From contig JAGXIS010000186.1 of assembly GCA_024635465.1 (NCBI GenBank), forward strand, positions 1 through 11,715: DNA of 11,715 nt, given 5' to 3'. Made by a program: the position numbers and the translations under genes. Shown in pieces: positions 1 to 6,986 of the stretch; the first letter of the stretch is position 1, and each line of letters begins with the position of its first letter. Origin of the DNA: Bacteroidota bacterium. GTDB taxonomy: Bacteria; Bacteroidota; Rhodothermia; Balneolales; Balneolaceae. The notes below the pieces were generated by a model that was given only the letters and a program-made list of their open reading frames with translations, was not told the DNA's origin and made no database searches.

Positions 1-221
1 ATTTTTAGAAATAATCTGTCAGTAGATATCACGAAGGTGAACCTTCTTCGTTGGTAGAAAACCGGAATATTTTTAACTGATCTATTTCTCACTCAAAGTA
101 AATGAGATTTATGTCCATATTGCTTGTGAAGCTAAGCCCTGTTTCGCCGTTGAAATGGTGAATTAATATCTAATGGGATGAGTTCATACTTTAGATAGAA
201 TTCACATCTTAGAAAATGGTT
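1..221. other. Left-edge non-coding stretch with a small dyad
   Basis: No convincing gene is seen here. A short frame is open from base 1 to a TAG at 55-57 on the plus strand (18 codons), which could be the tail of a gene to the left but is too short to judge. The dyad ACGAAG (31-36) and CTTCGT (46-51) could form a 6-bp stem with a 9-nt loop just upstream of that stop. No U-run follows it, so I do not call it a terminator. The MFS gene on the minus strand ends at 222, so this stretch is its 3' flank. Confidence 0.4.
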
Positions 222-1415
222 CTACTCACCGGTTTTGGGCCCCGGTTTGATCAAAAATAAGGCAATCAAAACAAATATCAGCGATACGATTGTAGTAATA
301 TAAAACGTACCATCAATCCCAAAGTAGAGATAGACAATACCCAGCAAGTATGGCCCCAATGCTTGTCCCACTCTCATGATCATCCAATTTATGGAGAGAA
401 AAGCAGCTCGATACTCTTTGGCAGCGTAGCCGGTTATTAGATTTAAGATGCTAGGAATATTAATTCCCTGGGCAACTCCAAATATTGAAACAGGTAACAA
501 AAACATCCATACATTTGAAACGTATGGTATTGAGAGAAAAAATATGCCATAGAGAATAGAAGCTGTAAGAATCAGATTTTTTTCATTGAATCGGTGAGCT
601 AACTTACCAAGTTGTGATGAAGTTACTGCTGTAATCAATGAAGAGCTTGATAAAAGCAAACCGATCGATAATGCACTTAATGCAAACCTTTCATCCAATA
701 AAATTGTGAAATAGGTTATGTATCCACCGTAGAGCATAAAAAATGTAAGAAACATCGAAATAAACAGCCCAATCACAAATCTTGATTTTACGGCTATAAG
801 GATTTGCTTAAAATAATGACCAATATTGAGGGATGTATCAATAGTTACTTTTTTCAGGGACACCGCTGCAAAAATTCCGACCGGGATTGCAAACAGAGTC
901 AGATAAAAAGGATAATACCATCCCACGATTGCCAAAGCTCCACCGATTGCCGGATAAATTGCTGTCCCCACACTTAATACCCCGCCATTGTAACCCATTA
1001 CTGTAACGCGGTCTTTTTCATTGTAAAGATCGCCGAGTAGAGTAAGGTTAATAACACCTAAGGAGGCACTTCCGGTACCCTGGAGAAATCTGAAGAATAA
1101 CAACTGTTCAAACGTCACCGAAAAAGCACAGGCCGTTCCGGCTAGCCCAAAAAGAAAAAGTGAGGGTATTAAAATTCTTCTTCTCCCATATCGATCCGCC
1201 AAAATGCCTAAAAAAGGAGTGAAAATAATTCCCGGAATCGTAAAAAATGTAATTAATAAACCAATTTGATCTGTGGACACATTCAGACTTCTTGCAATAG
1301 ACGGTAAAGCAGGAGCTATACTGGAAACTCCCATAATAGATGTTAAAGTGATTCCGAATATCACATATAGATTTACATCCTTAAGCAGACTTGATTTACT
1401 CTCTTTTATATCCAC
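222..1415 (-). CDS. MFS transporter, drug:H+ antiporter type (12 TM)
   Basis: This 397-residue inner-membrane protein has about 12 hydrophobic segments, the usual length for a 12-TM major facilitator. It carries the family landmarks. Motif A in the loop between TM2 and TM3 is GILADRYGRRR at residues 70-80. RFLQGTGSA at 109-117 (TM4) contains the conserved Arg of motif B. The TM5 antiporter-type motif C is GGVLSVGTAIYPAIGGA at about 144-160. Motif C is typical of proton-driven exporters, so efflux of a small hydrophobic compound is the likely role; the substrate cannot be read from sequence. The start is GTG at 1415: an in-frame TAA lies only four codons upstream and no alternative start lies between. 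It stands alone and divergent from the acyltransferase pair, so a shared regulator is possible but unproven. Confidence 0.85.
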   Translation of the reverse strand: MDIKESKSSLLKDVNLYVIFGITLTSIMGVSSIAPALPSIARSLNVSTDQIGLLITFFTIPGIIFTPFLGILADRYGRRRILIPSLFLFGLAGTACAFSVTFEQLLFFRFLQGTGSASLGVINLTLLGDLYNEKDRVTVMGYNGGVLSVGTAIYPAIGGALAIVGWYYPFYLTLFAIPVGIFAAVSLKKVTIDTSLNIGHYFKQILIAVKSRFVIGLFISMFLTFFMLYGGYITYFTILLDERFALSALSIGLLLSSSSLITAVTSSQLGKLAHRFNEKNLILTASILYGIFFLSIPYVSNVWMFLLPVSIFGVAQGINIPSILNLITGYAAKEYRAAFLSINWMIMRVGQALGPYLLGIVYLYFGIDGTFYITTIVSLIFVLIALFLIKPGPKTGE

Positions 1416-1625
1416 AGAAAAATTGGTTTAAAAAGTAAAATAGAGGTATTAAATAAGGTAAGTAGTGATTAATAACAAACAATTTATATTTTGTGATTAG
1501 AACTATCAGATTGCATTTACCTTCATATTTTTTTAACGTCATTTCATCCACAACGAAATAATAGATAACTATCGATTAAATAGTTACAAACTTAATTAAT
1601 TGAACATCTAAATCGGTAATGTATT
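1416..1625. promoter_or_regulatory. AT-rich divergent promoter region
   Basis: These 210 bp separate the divergent MFS gene and the acyltransferase operon, so promoters for both must lie here unless transcription enters from outside. The sequence is extremely AT-rich. I looked for the Bacteroidetes -7 consensus TAnnTTTG and found only imperfect versions, for example around 1486-1493, without a properly spaced -33 element. No exact promoter is called. Confidence 0.4.
1566..1586. promoter_or_regulatory. Possible operator: 7-bp dyad upstream of the acyltransferase pair
   Basis: TAACTAT (1566-1572) and ATAGTTA (1580-1586) are perfect inverted repeats around a 7-nt spacer, about 40 bp before the TTG start at 1626. 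This size and placement would suit a dimeric repressor or activator site. In AT-rich DNA such short dyads also arise by chance, so the call is tentative. Confidence 0.25.
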
Positions 1626-2381
1626 TTGATAAGTGATACGACAATTCTAAGTGGTGTTGAAAATCATAAGTATAAAGTAGAAATAGCTCAATCTAGCATC
1701 CAGATTGAAGAGGCCTTACGGTTAAGGTATATGGTTTTTAAAAATGAGCTTAATCGCAATTTTCAATTCGATGGCAAAAAGGATAAAGATATTTATGATG
1801 AGCAGTCTCATCATCTGCTTGTTATTGAAAAGGAAACTGACAGCATCATAGGAACGTATAGATTACAGACTTATGATCAGGCAATGGCGGGACACGGATT
1901 TGTCTCAGAAAAACGATTTATCCTTGAAGATCTTCCGGAATCTGTTAAAATGAATGCGTTTGAAGTAGGCAGGGTCTGCATCGATCCCAATCATCGAGGA
2001 GGTCGTGTTCTATATCTACTTTGGAAAGGATTGGCCGGTTATCTTAAGCATTATGATCTTCGTTATCTTTTTGGATATGCTACTACAGGTAATCAAGATG
2101 CAAAAACGGCTAGCCAGATCTATCAATATTTATTTCAAAACGATTTTCTTCATCCTGAATATAAGATTCGTGTTAAAAATGAATATAAATTACAATTAAA
2201 AAACGGCTCCATAGGAACTGAAGAGATTATCATTCCCCCACTACTGCAAAATTATCTTGATGTCGGCACAAAAGTCTGCAGTGAGCCCGCATATGATCCA
2301 ATTCTTGATCTGAATCATTTTTTTATATTGCTCGATGTAGAATCTATTTCCGATCGAACTAGAAAAATGTTTTTTGGATAG
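1626..2381 (+). CDS. OlsB/GlsB-type N-acyltransferase (GNAT fold) for aminolipid synthesis
   Basis: This 251-residue cytosolic protein resembles the OlsB/FeeM branch of GNAT acyltransferases, which move a 3-hydroxyacyl chain from acyl-ACP to the alpha-amino group of an amino acid. Matching blocks in order are LRLRYMVFKNEL (31-42), YDEQSHHLLV (57-66, usually YDxxCDHLLV), IIGTYRL (74-80), the core FEVGRVCIDPNHRGG (112-126), and the OlsB-like tail PPLLQNYLDVGTKVCSEPAYD (about 204-224) followed by HFFILLDVESIS. The start must be TTG at 1626, because an in-frame TAA sits at 1617-1619 and the next Met (residue 36) lies inside a conserved block. A PlsC-type gene begins 3 nt after its stop, the usual partner for adding the second acyl chain. 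The acceptor amino acid (ornithine, glycine, lysine or another) cannot be deduced; Bacteroides GlsB makes glycine lipids. Confidence 0.78.
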   Translation: MISDTTILSGVENHKYKVEIAQSSIQIEEALRLRYMVFKNELNRNFQFDGKKDKDIYDEQSHHLLVIEKETDSIIGTYRLQTYDQAMAGHGFVSEKRFILEDLPESVKMNAFEVGRVCIDPNHRGGRVLYLLWKGLAGYLKHYDLRYLFGYATTGNQDAKTASQIYQYLFQNDFLHPEYKIRVKNEYKLQLKNGSIGTEEIIIPPLLQNYLDVGTKVCSEPAYDPILDLNHFFILLDVESISDRTRKMFFG

Positions 2382-2384
2382 CTG

Positions 2385-3155
2385 ATGAATACTTTAATTG
2401 CAAGTATTAAAATATTGGTCTTTATCCTTTTTACTCTTACAGGGTTTCTGATCTATCTGTTTCTCTACTGTTTTGTAAAACTATTCAGGGTTTCGTATGA
2501 ACCTCTTAGAAATGGGTATATGAGAAGTTGGGCGAAGGTTTCTTCGTGGATTTTTAATGTTCATGTATCGTTTGAAGGAAAACCTCCTAAAGAACCATTT
2601 ATCCTCGTCTGTAATCATTTAAGTTACCTGGATATCATCCCCTTATACTTCTATTTAAATTGCACATTTGTCGCCAAAAAAGAAGTGAAAAGTTGGCCGG
2701 TTTTAGGCTTTTTGGTCTATATGATGGGAGTTATTTTCATAGACAGAAGTATCAAAGGGGATGTTGTAAGAGTCAATAAACTTCTTACTGAAAATCTGAA
2801 TAAACATCAGGGAATTATCATTTTTCCGGAGGGAACTTCGACGGGTGGGAAAGGTATTTTACCATTTAAATCATCACTCTTAGAATATCCGGCCACACAA
2901 AATATGGATGTTTATGTCGCTACCATTCATTACAAAACTTCTGACAGAGATCTGGATGCAGTCGATAGTGTCTGTTTTTTTGGTGCCCGACACTCATTTC
3001 CGGAACATGTTTTCATGATGGCTAAAACCCATCGAATTGATTGTAAAATTATTTTTAATAATGAACCTGTAAAAGCGTCAGATCGAAAAGAACTGGCGGA
3101 GAAACTTCGTCAAAAAATGATGAATCAATTTATTCCAACAGATTTGGCTGATTGA
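2385..3155 (+). CDS. PlsC-type O-acyltransferase (OlsA/GlsA-like)
   Basis: This 256-residue membrane-bound 1-acylglycerol-3-phosphate acyltransferase family protein has an N-terminal membrane segment at about residues 8-30. The catalytic HX4D motif is NHLSYLD (77-83, with H78 and D83), and the second acceptor-binding motif is FPEGTSTGG (147-155). The GTSTGG form is closer to the FPEGTSTDG of OlsA-like and divergent PlsC proteins than to classic GTRSR. It starts 3 nt after the stop of the N-acyltransferase gene, implying one transcript and translational coupling. The likely job is esterifying the 3-hydroxyl of the N-acylated amino acid to give the diacyl aminolipid. General lysophosphatidate acylation in phospholipid synthesis is the alternative; pairing with the OlsB-like gene favours the aminolipid role. 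Confidence 0.82.
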   Translation: MNTLIASIKILVFILFTLTGFLIYLFLYCFVKLFRVSYEPLRNGYMRSWAKVSSWIFNVHVSFEGKPPKEPFILVCNHLSYLDIIPLYFYLNCTFVAKKEVKSWPVLGFLVYMMGVIFIDRSIKGDVVRVNKLLTENLNKHQGIIIFPEGTSTGGKGILPFKSSLLEYPATQNMDVYVATIHYKTSDRDLDAVDSVCFFGARHSFPEHVFMMAKTHRIDCKIIFNNEPVKASDRKELAEKLRQKMMNQFIPTDLAD

Positions 3156-3208
3156 TTTGTATCTTAATAGCACATCAAAAAAAGTCAATAGAACTATAAT
3201 AATATCGT

Positions 3209-3213
3209 AAGGG
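3209..3213 (+). promoter_or_regulatory. Possible ribosome binding site for ettA
   Basis: AAGGG lies 10 nt upstream of the TTG at 3224. It supports the TTG start, which is also forced by an in-frame TAG at 3218-3220. Confidence 0.4.
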
Positions 3214-3223
3214 TGTATAGAAG

Positions 3224-4897
3224 TTGAGTGATCAAAAAATAATTTTTTCAATGGTTGGGGTCAGTAAGATTTACAAACCCAACAAAACAGTTTTAAAAGA
3301 TATCTATCTTTCCTTTTTTTATGGCGCCAAAATTGGTGTTTTAGGGCTTAATGGGGCCGGTAAAAGTACACTTCTTCGCATTATTGCTGGTGAAGACACC
3401 GATTTCATTGGGGATATCTCCCGGCAAAAAGGTATTACTTTCGGTTATTTGACTCAAGAACCTAAACTGGACGACTCTAAAAAAGTGATTGATGTTGTTC
3501 GGGAAGGTGTGGAAGGGACAATGAATCTGATTAAAGAGTATGAAGCAGTGAATGAGGGCTTTAGTGATCCGGACGCTGACTTTGATGCTTTAATTGCAAA
3601 ACAGGCGAAATTACAGGATGAGATCGACCGTATTGGCGCATGGGATATCGACTCTAAGTTGGAACAGGCCATGGACGCATTACGCTGTCCGCCGGGTGAT
3701 ACATCTATTTCTGTACTCTCGGGTGGTGAACGAAGGAGAGTGGCTCTCTGCAGACTTCTGCTCAAGAAGCCGGATGTTCTCTTATTGGATGAACCCACTA
3801 ACCACCTGGACGCTGAGTCTGTAGGTTGGCTTGAGCAACATTTAGCCCGTTATGAGGGAACCGTTATCGCTGTAACCCATGATCGTTATTTTCTGGATAA
3901 CGTGGCCGGTTGGATACTGGAATTGGATAGGGGAGAGGGAATCCCGTTTAAAGGAAATTATACTTCATGGCTTGAACAGAAAAGTGCTCGACTTAAACAA
4001 GAGGAAAAACAGGAGTCGAAAAGGCAAAAAACACTGGAACAGGAACTTGACTGGATTCGACAAAATCCTAAAGGCAGGCGGGCAAAAAGTAAAGCCAGAA
4101 TTAATGCCTATGAAGAGATGCTCTCAGAAGATTATCAAAAGAGACGTGATGATATGGAGATCTTTATTCCGGCCGGACCACGTCTGGGAGATAAAGTGAT
4201 TGTGGCTGAAAATGTATCGAAAGGTTATGACGACATGCTTCTTGTTGAGAATATGAACTTCAGACTACCTCCGGGTGGCATCGTTGGTGTGATTGGACCC
4301 AATGGAGCCGGAAAAACAACACTATTCAGAATGATTACAGGTGAGGAAGAACCGTGGAAAGGATCGGTTACACTTGGTGAAACTGTAGAGTTGGGGTATG
4401 TAGATCAAAAAAGACCACTTGATCCATCTAAAACGATTTGGGAAGAGATCTCCGGTGGACAAGAACTGCTGAAACTGGGTAGCCGTGAAGTTAACTCTCG
4501 TGCTTATGTGGCACGATTTAATTTTAGTGGAAGTGATCAGCAGAAAAAGGTCAATGAAATTTCAGGCGGGGAACGTAATAGAGTACATTTGGCAAAAATG
4601 CTAAAACAGGGTGCAAACGTACTGTTATTGGATGAACCTACCAATGATTTGGATGTCAATACATTGCGGGCACTGGAAGAGGCGATGCTTGAATTTGCGG
4701 GTTGTGTAGTTGTGATATCTCATGATAGATGGTTCCTAGATCGAGTTGCAACCCACATACTGGCATTTGAAGGCAACAGTCAGGTGAACTGGTTTGAAGG
4801 AAACTATCAGGAATATGAAGAAAATCGCCGGAAACGTCTTGGAATCAGTGAAGATCAACCGACTCGAATTCAGTATAAAAAACTGATGAGAGATTAA
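3224..4897 (+). CDS. ettA: ABC-F translational throttle ATPase EttA
   Basis: This 557-residue soluble protein has two ABC ATPase domains and no membrane segment, the ABC-F layout; E. coli EttA is of almost the same length. Domain 1 has Walker A GLNGAGKST (41-49), signature LSGGE (165-169) and Walker B VLLLDE (185-190) followed by PTNHLD. Residues about 240-325 form the charged linker that contacts P-site tRNA in EttA, with the typical ELDWIRQNPKGRRAKSKAR block near 274-292. Domain 2 has Walker A GPNGAGKTT (358-366), ISGGE (446-450) and VLLLDE (466-471). EttA binds the ribosomal E site and gates entry into elongation according to ATP/ADP level. The TTG start gives an N-terminus aligned with family members. 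Its stop shares bases with the convergent gnd stop, so no terminator lies between them. Confidence 0.93.
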   Translation: MSDQKIIFSMVGVSKIYKPNKTVLKDIYLSFFYGAKIGVLGLNGAGKSTLLRIIAGEDTDFIGDISRQKGITFGYLTQEPKLDDSKKVIDVVREGVEGTMNLIKEYEAVNEGFSDPDADFDALIAKQAKLQDEIDRIGAWDIDSKLEQAMDALRCPPGDTSISVLSGGERRRVALCRLLLKKPDVLLLDEPTNHLDAESVGWLEQHLARYEGTVIAVTHDRYFLDNVAGWILELDRGEGIPFKGNYTSWLEQKSARLKQEEKQESKRQKTLEQELDWIRQNPKGRRAKSKARINAYEEMLSEDYQKRRDDMEIFIPAGPRLGDKVIVAENVSKGYDDMLLVENMNFRLPPGGIVGVIGPNGAGKTTLFRMITGEEEPWKGSVTLGETVELGYVDQKRPLDPSKTIWEEISGGQELLKLGSREVNSRAYVARFNFSGSDQQKKVNEISGGERNRVHLAKMLKQGANVLLLDEPTNDLDVNTLRALEEAMLEFAGCVVVISHDRWFLDRVATHILAFEGNSQVNWFEGNYQEYEENRRKRLGISEDQPTRIQYKKLMRD

Positions 4898-6336
4898 CTC
4901 TTCTCACTCTCTTCAATCCAATCGGTATGAAAAAACTTTCCCTTGTGTCTGTCAACCCGTTCATAGGTGTGGGCTCCAAAATAGTCGCGCTGAGCCTGGA
5001 TTAAATTTGCTGGAAGTTTTTCAGATCGTAATGTATCATATTGAGCCAGGGCAGCACTCATGGCCGGCATTGGTAAACCCTCATTCACAGCAGTTGATAC
5101 AATTTTACGCCATCCGTTTATGAGGTTTCTGAATGATTGCGAGTAAAAATTTGATAGAAACAGATGCTCCAGAGATATCTCTTCTGTATACGCCTTTTGA
5201 ATTTCATTTAACAAATCAGATCGAATGATACATCCTCCTTGCCAGATACGCGCCGCGGAAGATGGATCGATACCCCAATCGAATTCTTTGCTTGTTTCAG
5301 TGATCAGAAAAAAGCCTTCAGCATAAGCAACCATTCGGGAGGCAAAAAGGGCTTGAGCAAGTGAATGGAGGAGTAAGGCACGATCCTGATTTGAAACCAA
5401 AATAGGTGAGGAGATTCGGTTGGCAAACTGTCTTCGCAAATCAGTCAATGATGAGAAAAAGCGCGAAAAAACGGCTTGGGAAATGACAGGTAATGCAACT
5501 CCTTGTTCCAATGAAGTTATGGCAGTCCATTTACCGGTACCTTTTTGACCGGCAGAGTCCAAAATTTTATCAAGAAGCGGTCCTCCCTGCTCATCTTTCA
5601 CTTTCAATATGTTAGCAGTGATCTCAATTAAATAACTATCCAGTTCAGTATCATTCCAATCAGAAAATGTATCTGACATTTTTTGAGGTTTCATTCCCAG
5701 TATCACTTTCATAAAGTGATAAGCTTCGGAAATGATCTGCATATCTGCATATTCTATTCCATTATGCACCATCTTGATAAAGTGTCCGGCACCCTGATTC
5801 CCTATCCAAGCACAACAGGGAGACCCGTCAAAAGCTTTAGCTGCAATGGATTCAAGCATCTCCCGAAGATGTGGCCAAGCTTCTTTATTTCCACCGGGCA
5901 TTAGAGAAGGCCCCTTTCTTGCACCCTCTTCACCACCGGATACACCCATGCCCACAAAAAGAATCTCTTTCTCAATTAAGGCATCCACTCGTCTGTTCGT
6001 ATCATCAAAATTCGAATTACCACCATCAATGATAATATCACCCTTATCTAAAAAAGGTATTAACTCTTCAATAACCATGTCTACAGGATCACCCGCTTTC
6101 ACCATCATCAGTATCTTGCGTGGACTGTCAAGAGATTCTACAAACGACTCAACATCGGACGTTCCTTTGAAATTTTTACCCACCCCTTCAAAAGCCAAAA
6201 ATTCATCCACAACATACTGTTCTCCCGGCGCATTGCGATTGTACAGTGAAACTCTATATCCTTTACCTTCAAAATTGAGCGCAAGATTTCTACCCATTAC
6301 TCCCAGTCCATAGACACCAAGATGACTTTTACTCAT
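4894..6336 (-). CDS. gnd: 6-phosphogluconate dehydrogenase, decarboxylating
   Basis: This 480-residue cytosolic enzyme oxidises and decarboxylates 6-phosphogluconate to ribulose-5-phosphate, reducing NAD(P)+, in the oxidative pentose phosphate pathway. The N-terminal Rossmann motif is GLGVMG (10-15), and Arg34 in YNRN sits where the 2'-phosphate of NADP is held, suggesting NADP use. The substrate loop GMGVSGGEEGARKGPSLMPG spans 129-148. The catalytic segment KMVHNGIEY (188-196) includes K188, H191, N192 and E195. Near the C-terminus QRDYFGAHTYER (449-460) supplies the Arg and His that bind substrate from the partner subunit. The length matches the long homodimeric form. It follows gntK on the same strand after 17 nt, so the two are probably co-transcribed. 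No active-site residue appears lost. Confidence 0.96.
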   Translation of the reverse strand: MSKSHLGVYGLGVMGRNLALNFEGKGYRVSLYNRNAPGEQYVVDEFLAFEGVGKNFKGTSDVESFVESLDSPRKILMMVKAGDPVDMVIEELIPFLDKGDIIIDGGNSNFDDTNRRVDALIEKEILFVGMGVSGGEEGARKGPSLMPGGNKEAWPHLREMLESIAAKAFDGSPCCAWIGNQGAGHFIKMVHNGIEYADMQIISEAYHFMKVILGMKPQKMSDTFSDWNDTELDSYLIEITANILKVKDEQGGPLLDKILDSAGQKGTGKWTAITSLEQGVALPVISQAVFSRFFSSLTDLRRQFANRISSPILVSNQDRALLLHSLAQALFASRMVAYAEGFFLITETSKEFDWGIDPSSAARIWQGGCIIRSDLLNEIQKAYTEEISLEHLFLSNFYSQSFRNLINGWRKIVSTAVNEGLPMPAMSAALAQYDTLRSEKLPANLIQAQRDYFGAHTYERVDRHKGKFFHTDWIEESEKS

Positions 6337-6353
6337 TGTATTTTTCTAATTGA

Positions 6354-6896
6354 TTAATGATCTGATAAGTTTTCTGTGAAATTTGTTAATTGTGTGCGGA
6401 TCTCATTCAAAATTTCTCTTGGTTCTTTATCAATATTGACAATCATTGCATCTGAAGGTTCTTCCAAATCTTTGAACTGAGAATCCAATAATTCCGGAGG
6501 CATATAGTGTCCTTTCCGATCTAAAAGTCTCTTATTGATGAGCTCTTTAGACCCCTTTAAATAGACAAATAAGACACCGCTTTCTATGTTACCGGGATTA
6601 ACTTGAGTAACTTTATCCATATTTTGGCGTAACTGAACCCGATATTTTTCTTTCAAGGCCGAACATGCAAGGATCGCACCTCCGGTTCGGTTCCACTCAG
6701 TAATTTTGTCCGATAAATGATTCAACCAAGGATTTCTGTCAGTATCATTGAGTGCCTCACCCCGACTCATTTTTTCAACGTTTGATTCGGGATGAAAATC
6801 ATCTGCATCATAAAAAGGAAGGGTTAAGTTTTTAGAGAGTAACTCCCCAATGGTACTCTTCCCACATCCGGATACCCCCATTAGAATGATGACCAT
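6354..6896 (-). CDS. gntK: Gluconokinase
   Basis: This 180-residue P-loop kinase phosphorylates D-gluconate with ATP to 6-phosphogluconate. The Walker A motif GVSGCGKST is at residues 7-15. It is followed by the family-typical FYDADDFHPESNVEKMSRGE (28-47) and NDTDRNPWL, then CSALKEKYR and GHYMPPELLDSQ. The length is close to E. coli GntK. It is the first gene of a minus-strand pair with gnd, so its product is the substrate of the next enzyme. No gluconate permease or GntR-type regulator is visible here, so import must be encoded elsewhere or gluconate arises internally. The start ATG at 6896 precedes the P-loop at the normal distance; no clear Shine-Dalgarno is seen. Confidence 0.95.
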   Translation of the reverse strand: MVIILMGVSGCGKSTIGELLSKNLTLPFYDADDFHPESNVEKMSRGEALNDTDRNPWLNHLSDKITEWNRTGGAILACSALKEKYRVQLRQNMDKVTQVNPGNIESGVLFVYLKGSKELINKRLLDRKGHYMPPELLDSQFKDLEEPSDAMIVNIDKEPREILNEIRTQLTNFTENLSDH

Positions 6897-6986
6897 TTTA
6901 TAATTTGATTAAATAAAGAATGACAAATTACTATTGTTACAAGAATATTATTTTCAACAAAATAGACAATCCGTACTGAATTTTGT
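6897..6986. promoter_or_regulatory. Divergent spacer between gntK-gnd and the hydrolase gene
   Basis: This AT-rich spacer of 90 bp (about 186 bp if the hydrolase begins at 7083) lies between divergent genes and must carry the gntK promoter. TTGTT and AACAA arms flank its centre as a weak inverted repeat, but I find no confident -33/-7 pair on either strand. Confidence 0.35.

Noticed and set aside
31..51. Dyad ACGAAG/CTTCGT as a terminator
   Set aside because: The stem is short and no T-run follows on either strand.
1..57. Open plus-strand frame of 18 codons ending in TAG, followed by no further frame
   Set aside because: It could be the tail of a gene to the left, but 18 codons give no recognisable content, so no CDS is called.
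1626..2381. Possible LuxI-type acyl-homoserine lactone synthase
   Set aside because: The GNAT-like core is shared with autoinducer synthases, but the C-terminal PPLLQNYLDVG block and the adjacent PlsC-type gene fit the OlsB/GlsB aminolipid branch.
3195..3200. TATAAT just upstream of ettA, resembling a -10 box
   Set aside because: It has no -35 partner at the right distance, lies in AT-rich DNA, and the suspected phylum generally uses a different promoter consensus.
3454..4199. Alternative and antisense reading frames inside ettA
   Set aside because: They overlap a gene with both intact ABC domains, have no family motifs of their own and are by-products of its codon use.
5683..6313. Plus-strand frames of 73 and 155 codons opposite gnd
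   Set aside because: They lie wholly antisense to a gene with a complete set of catalytic motifs; their low-complexity Ser/Pro-rich translation is typical of shadow frames.
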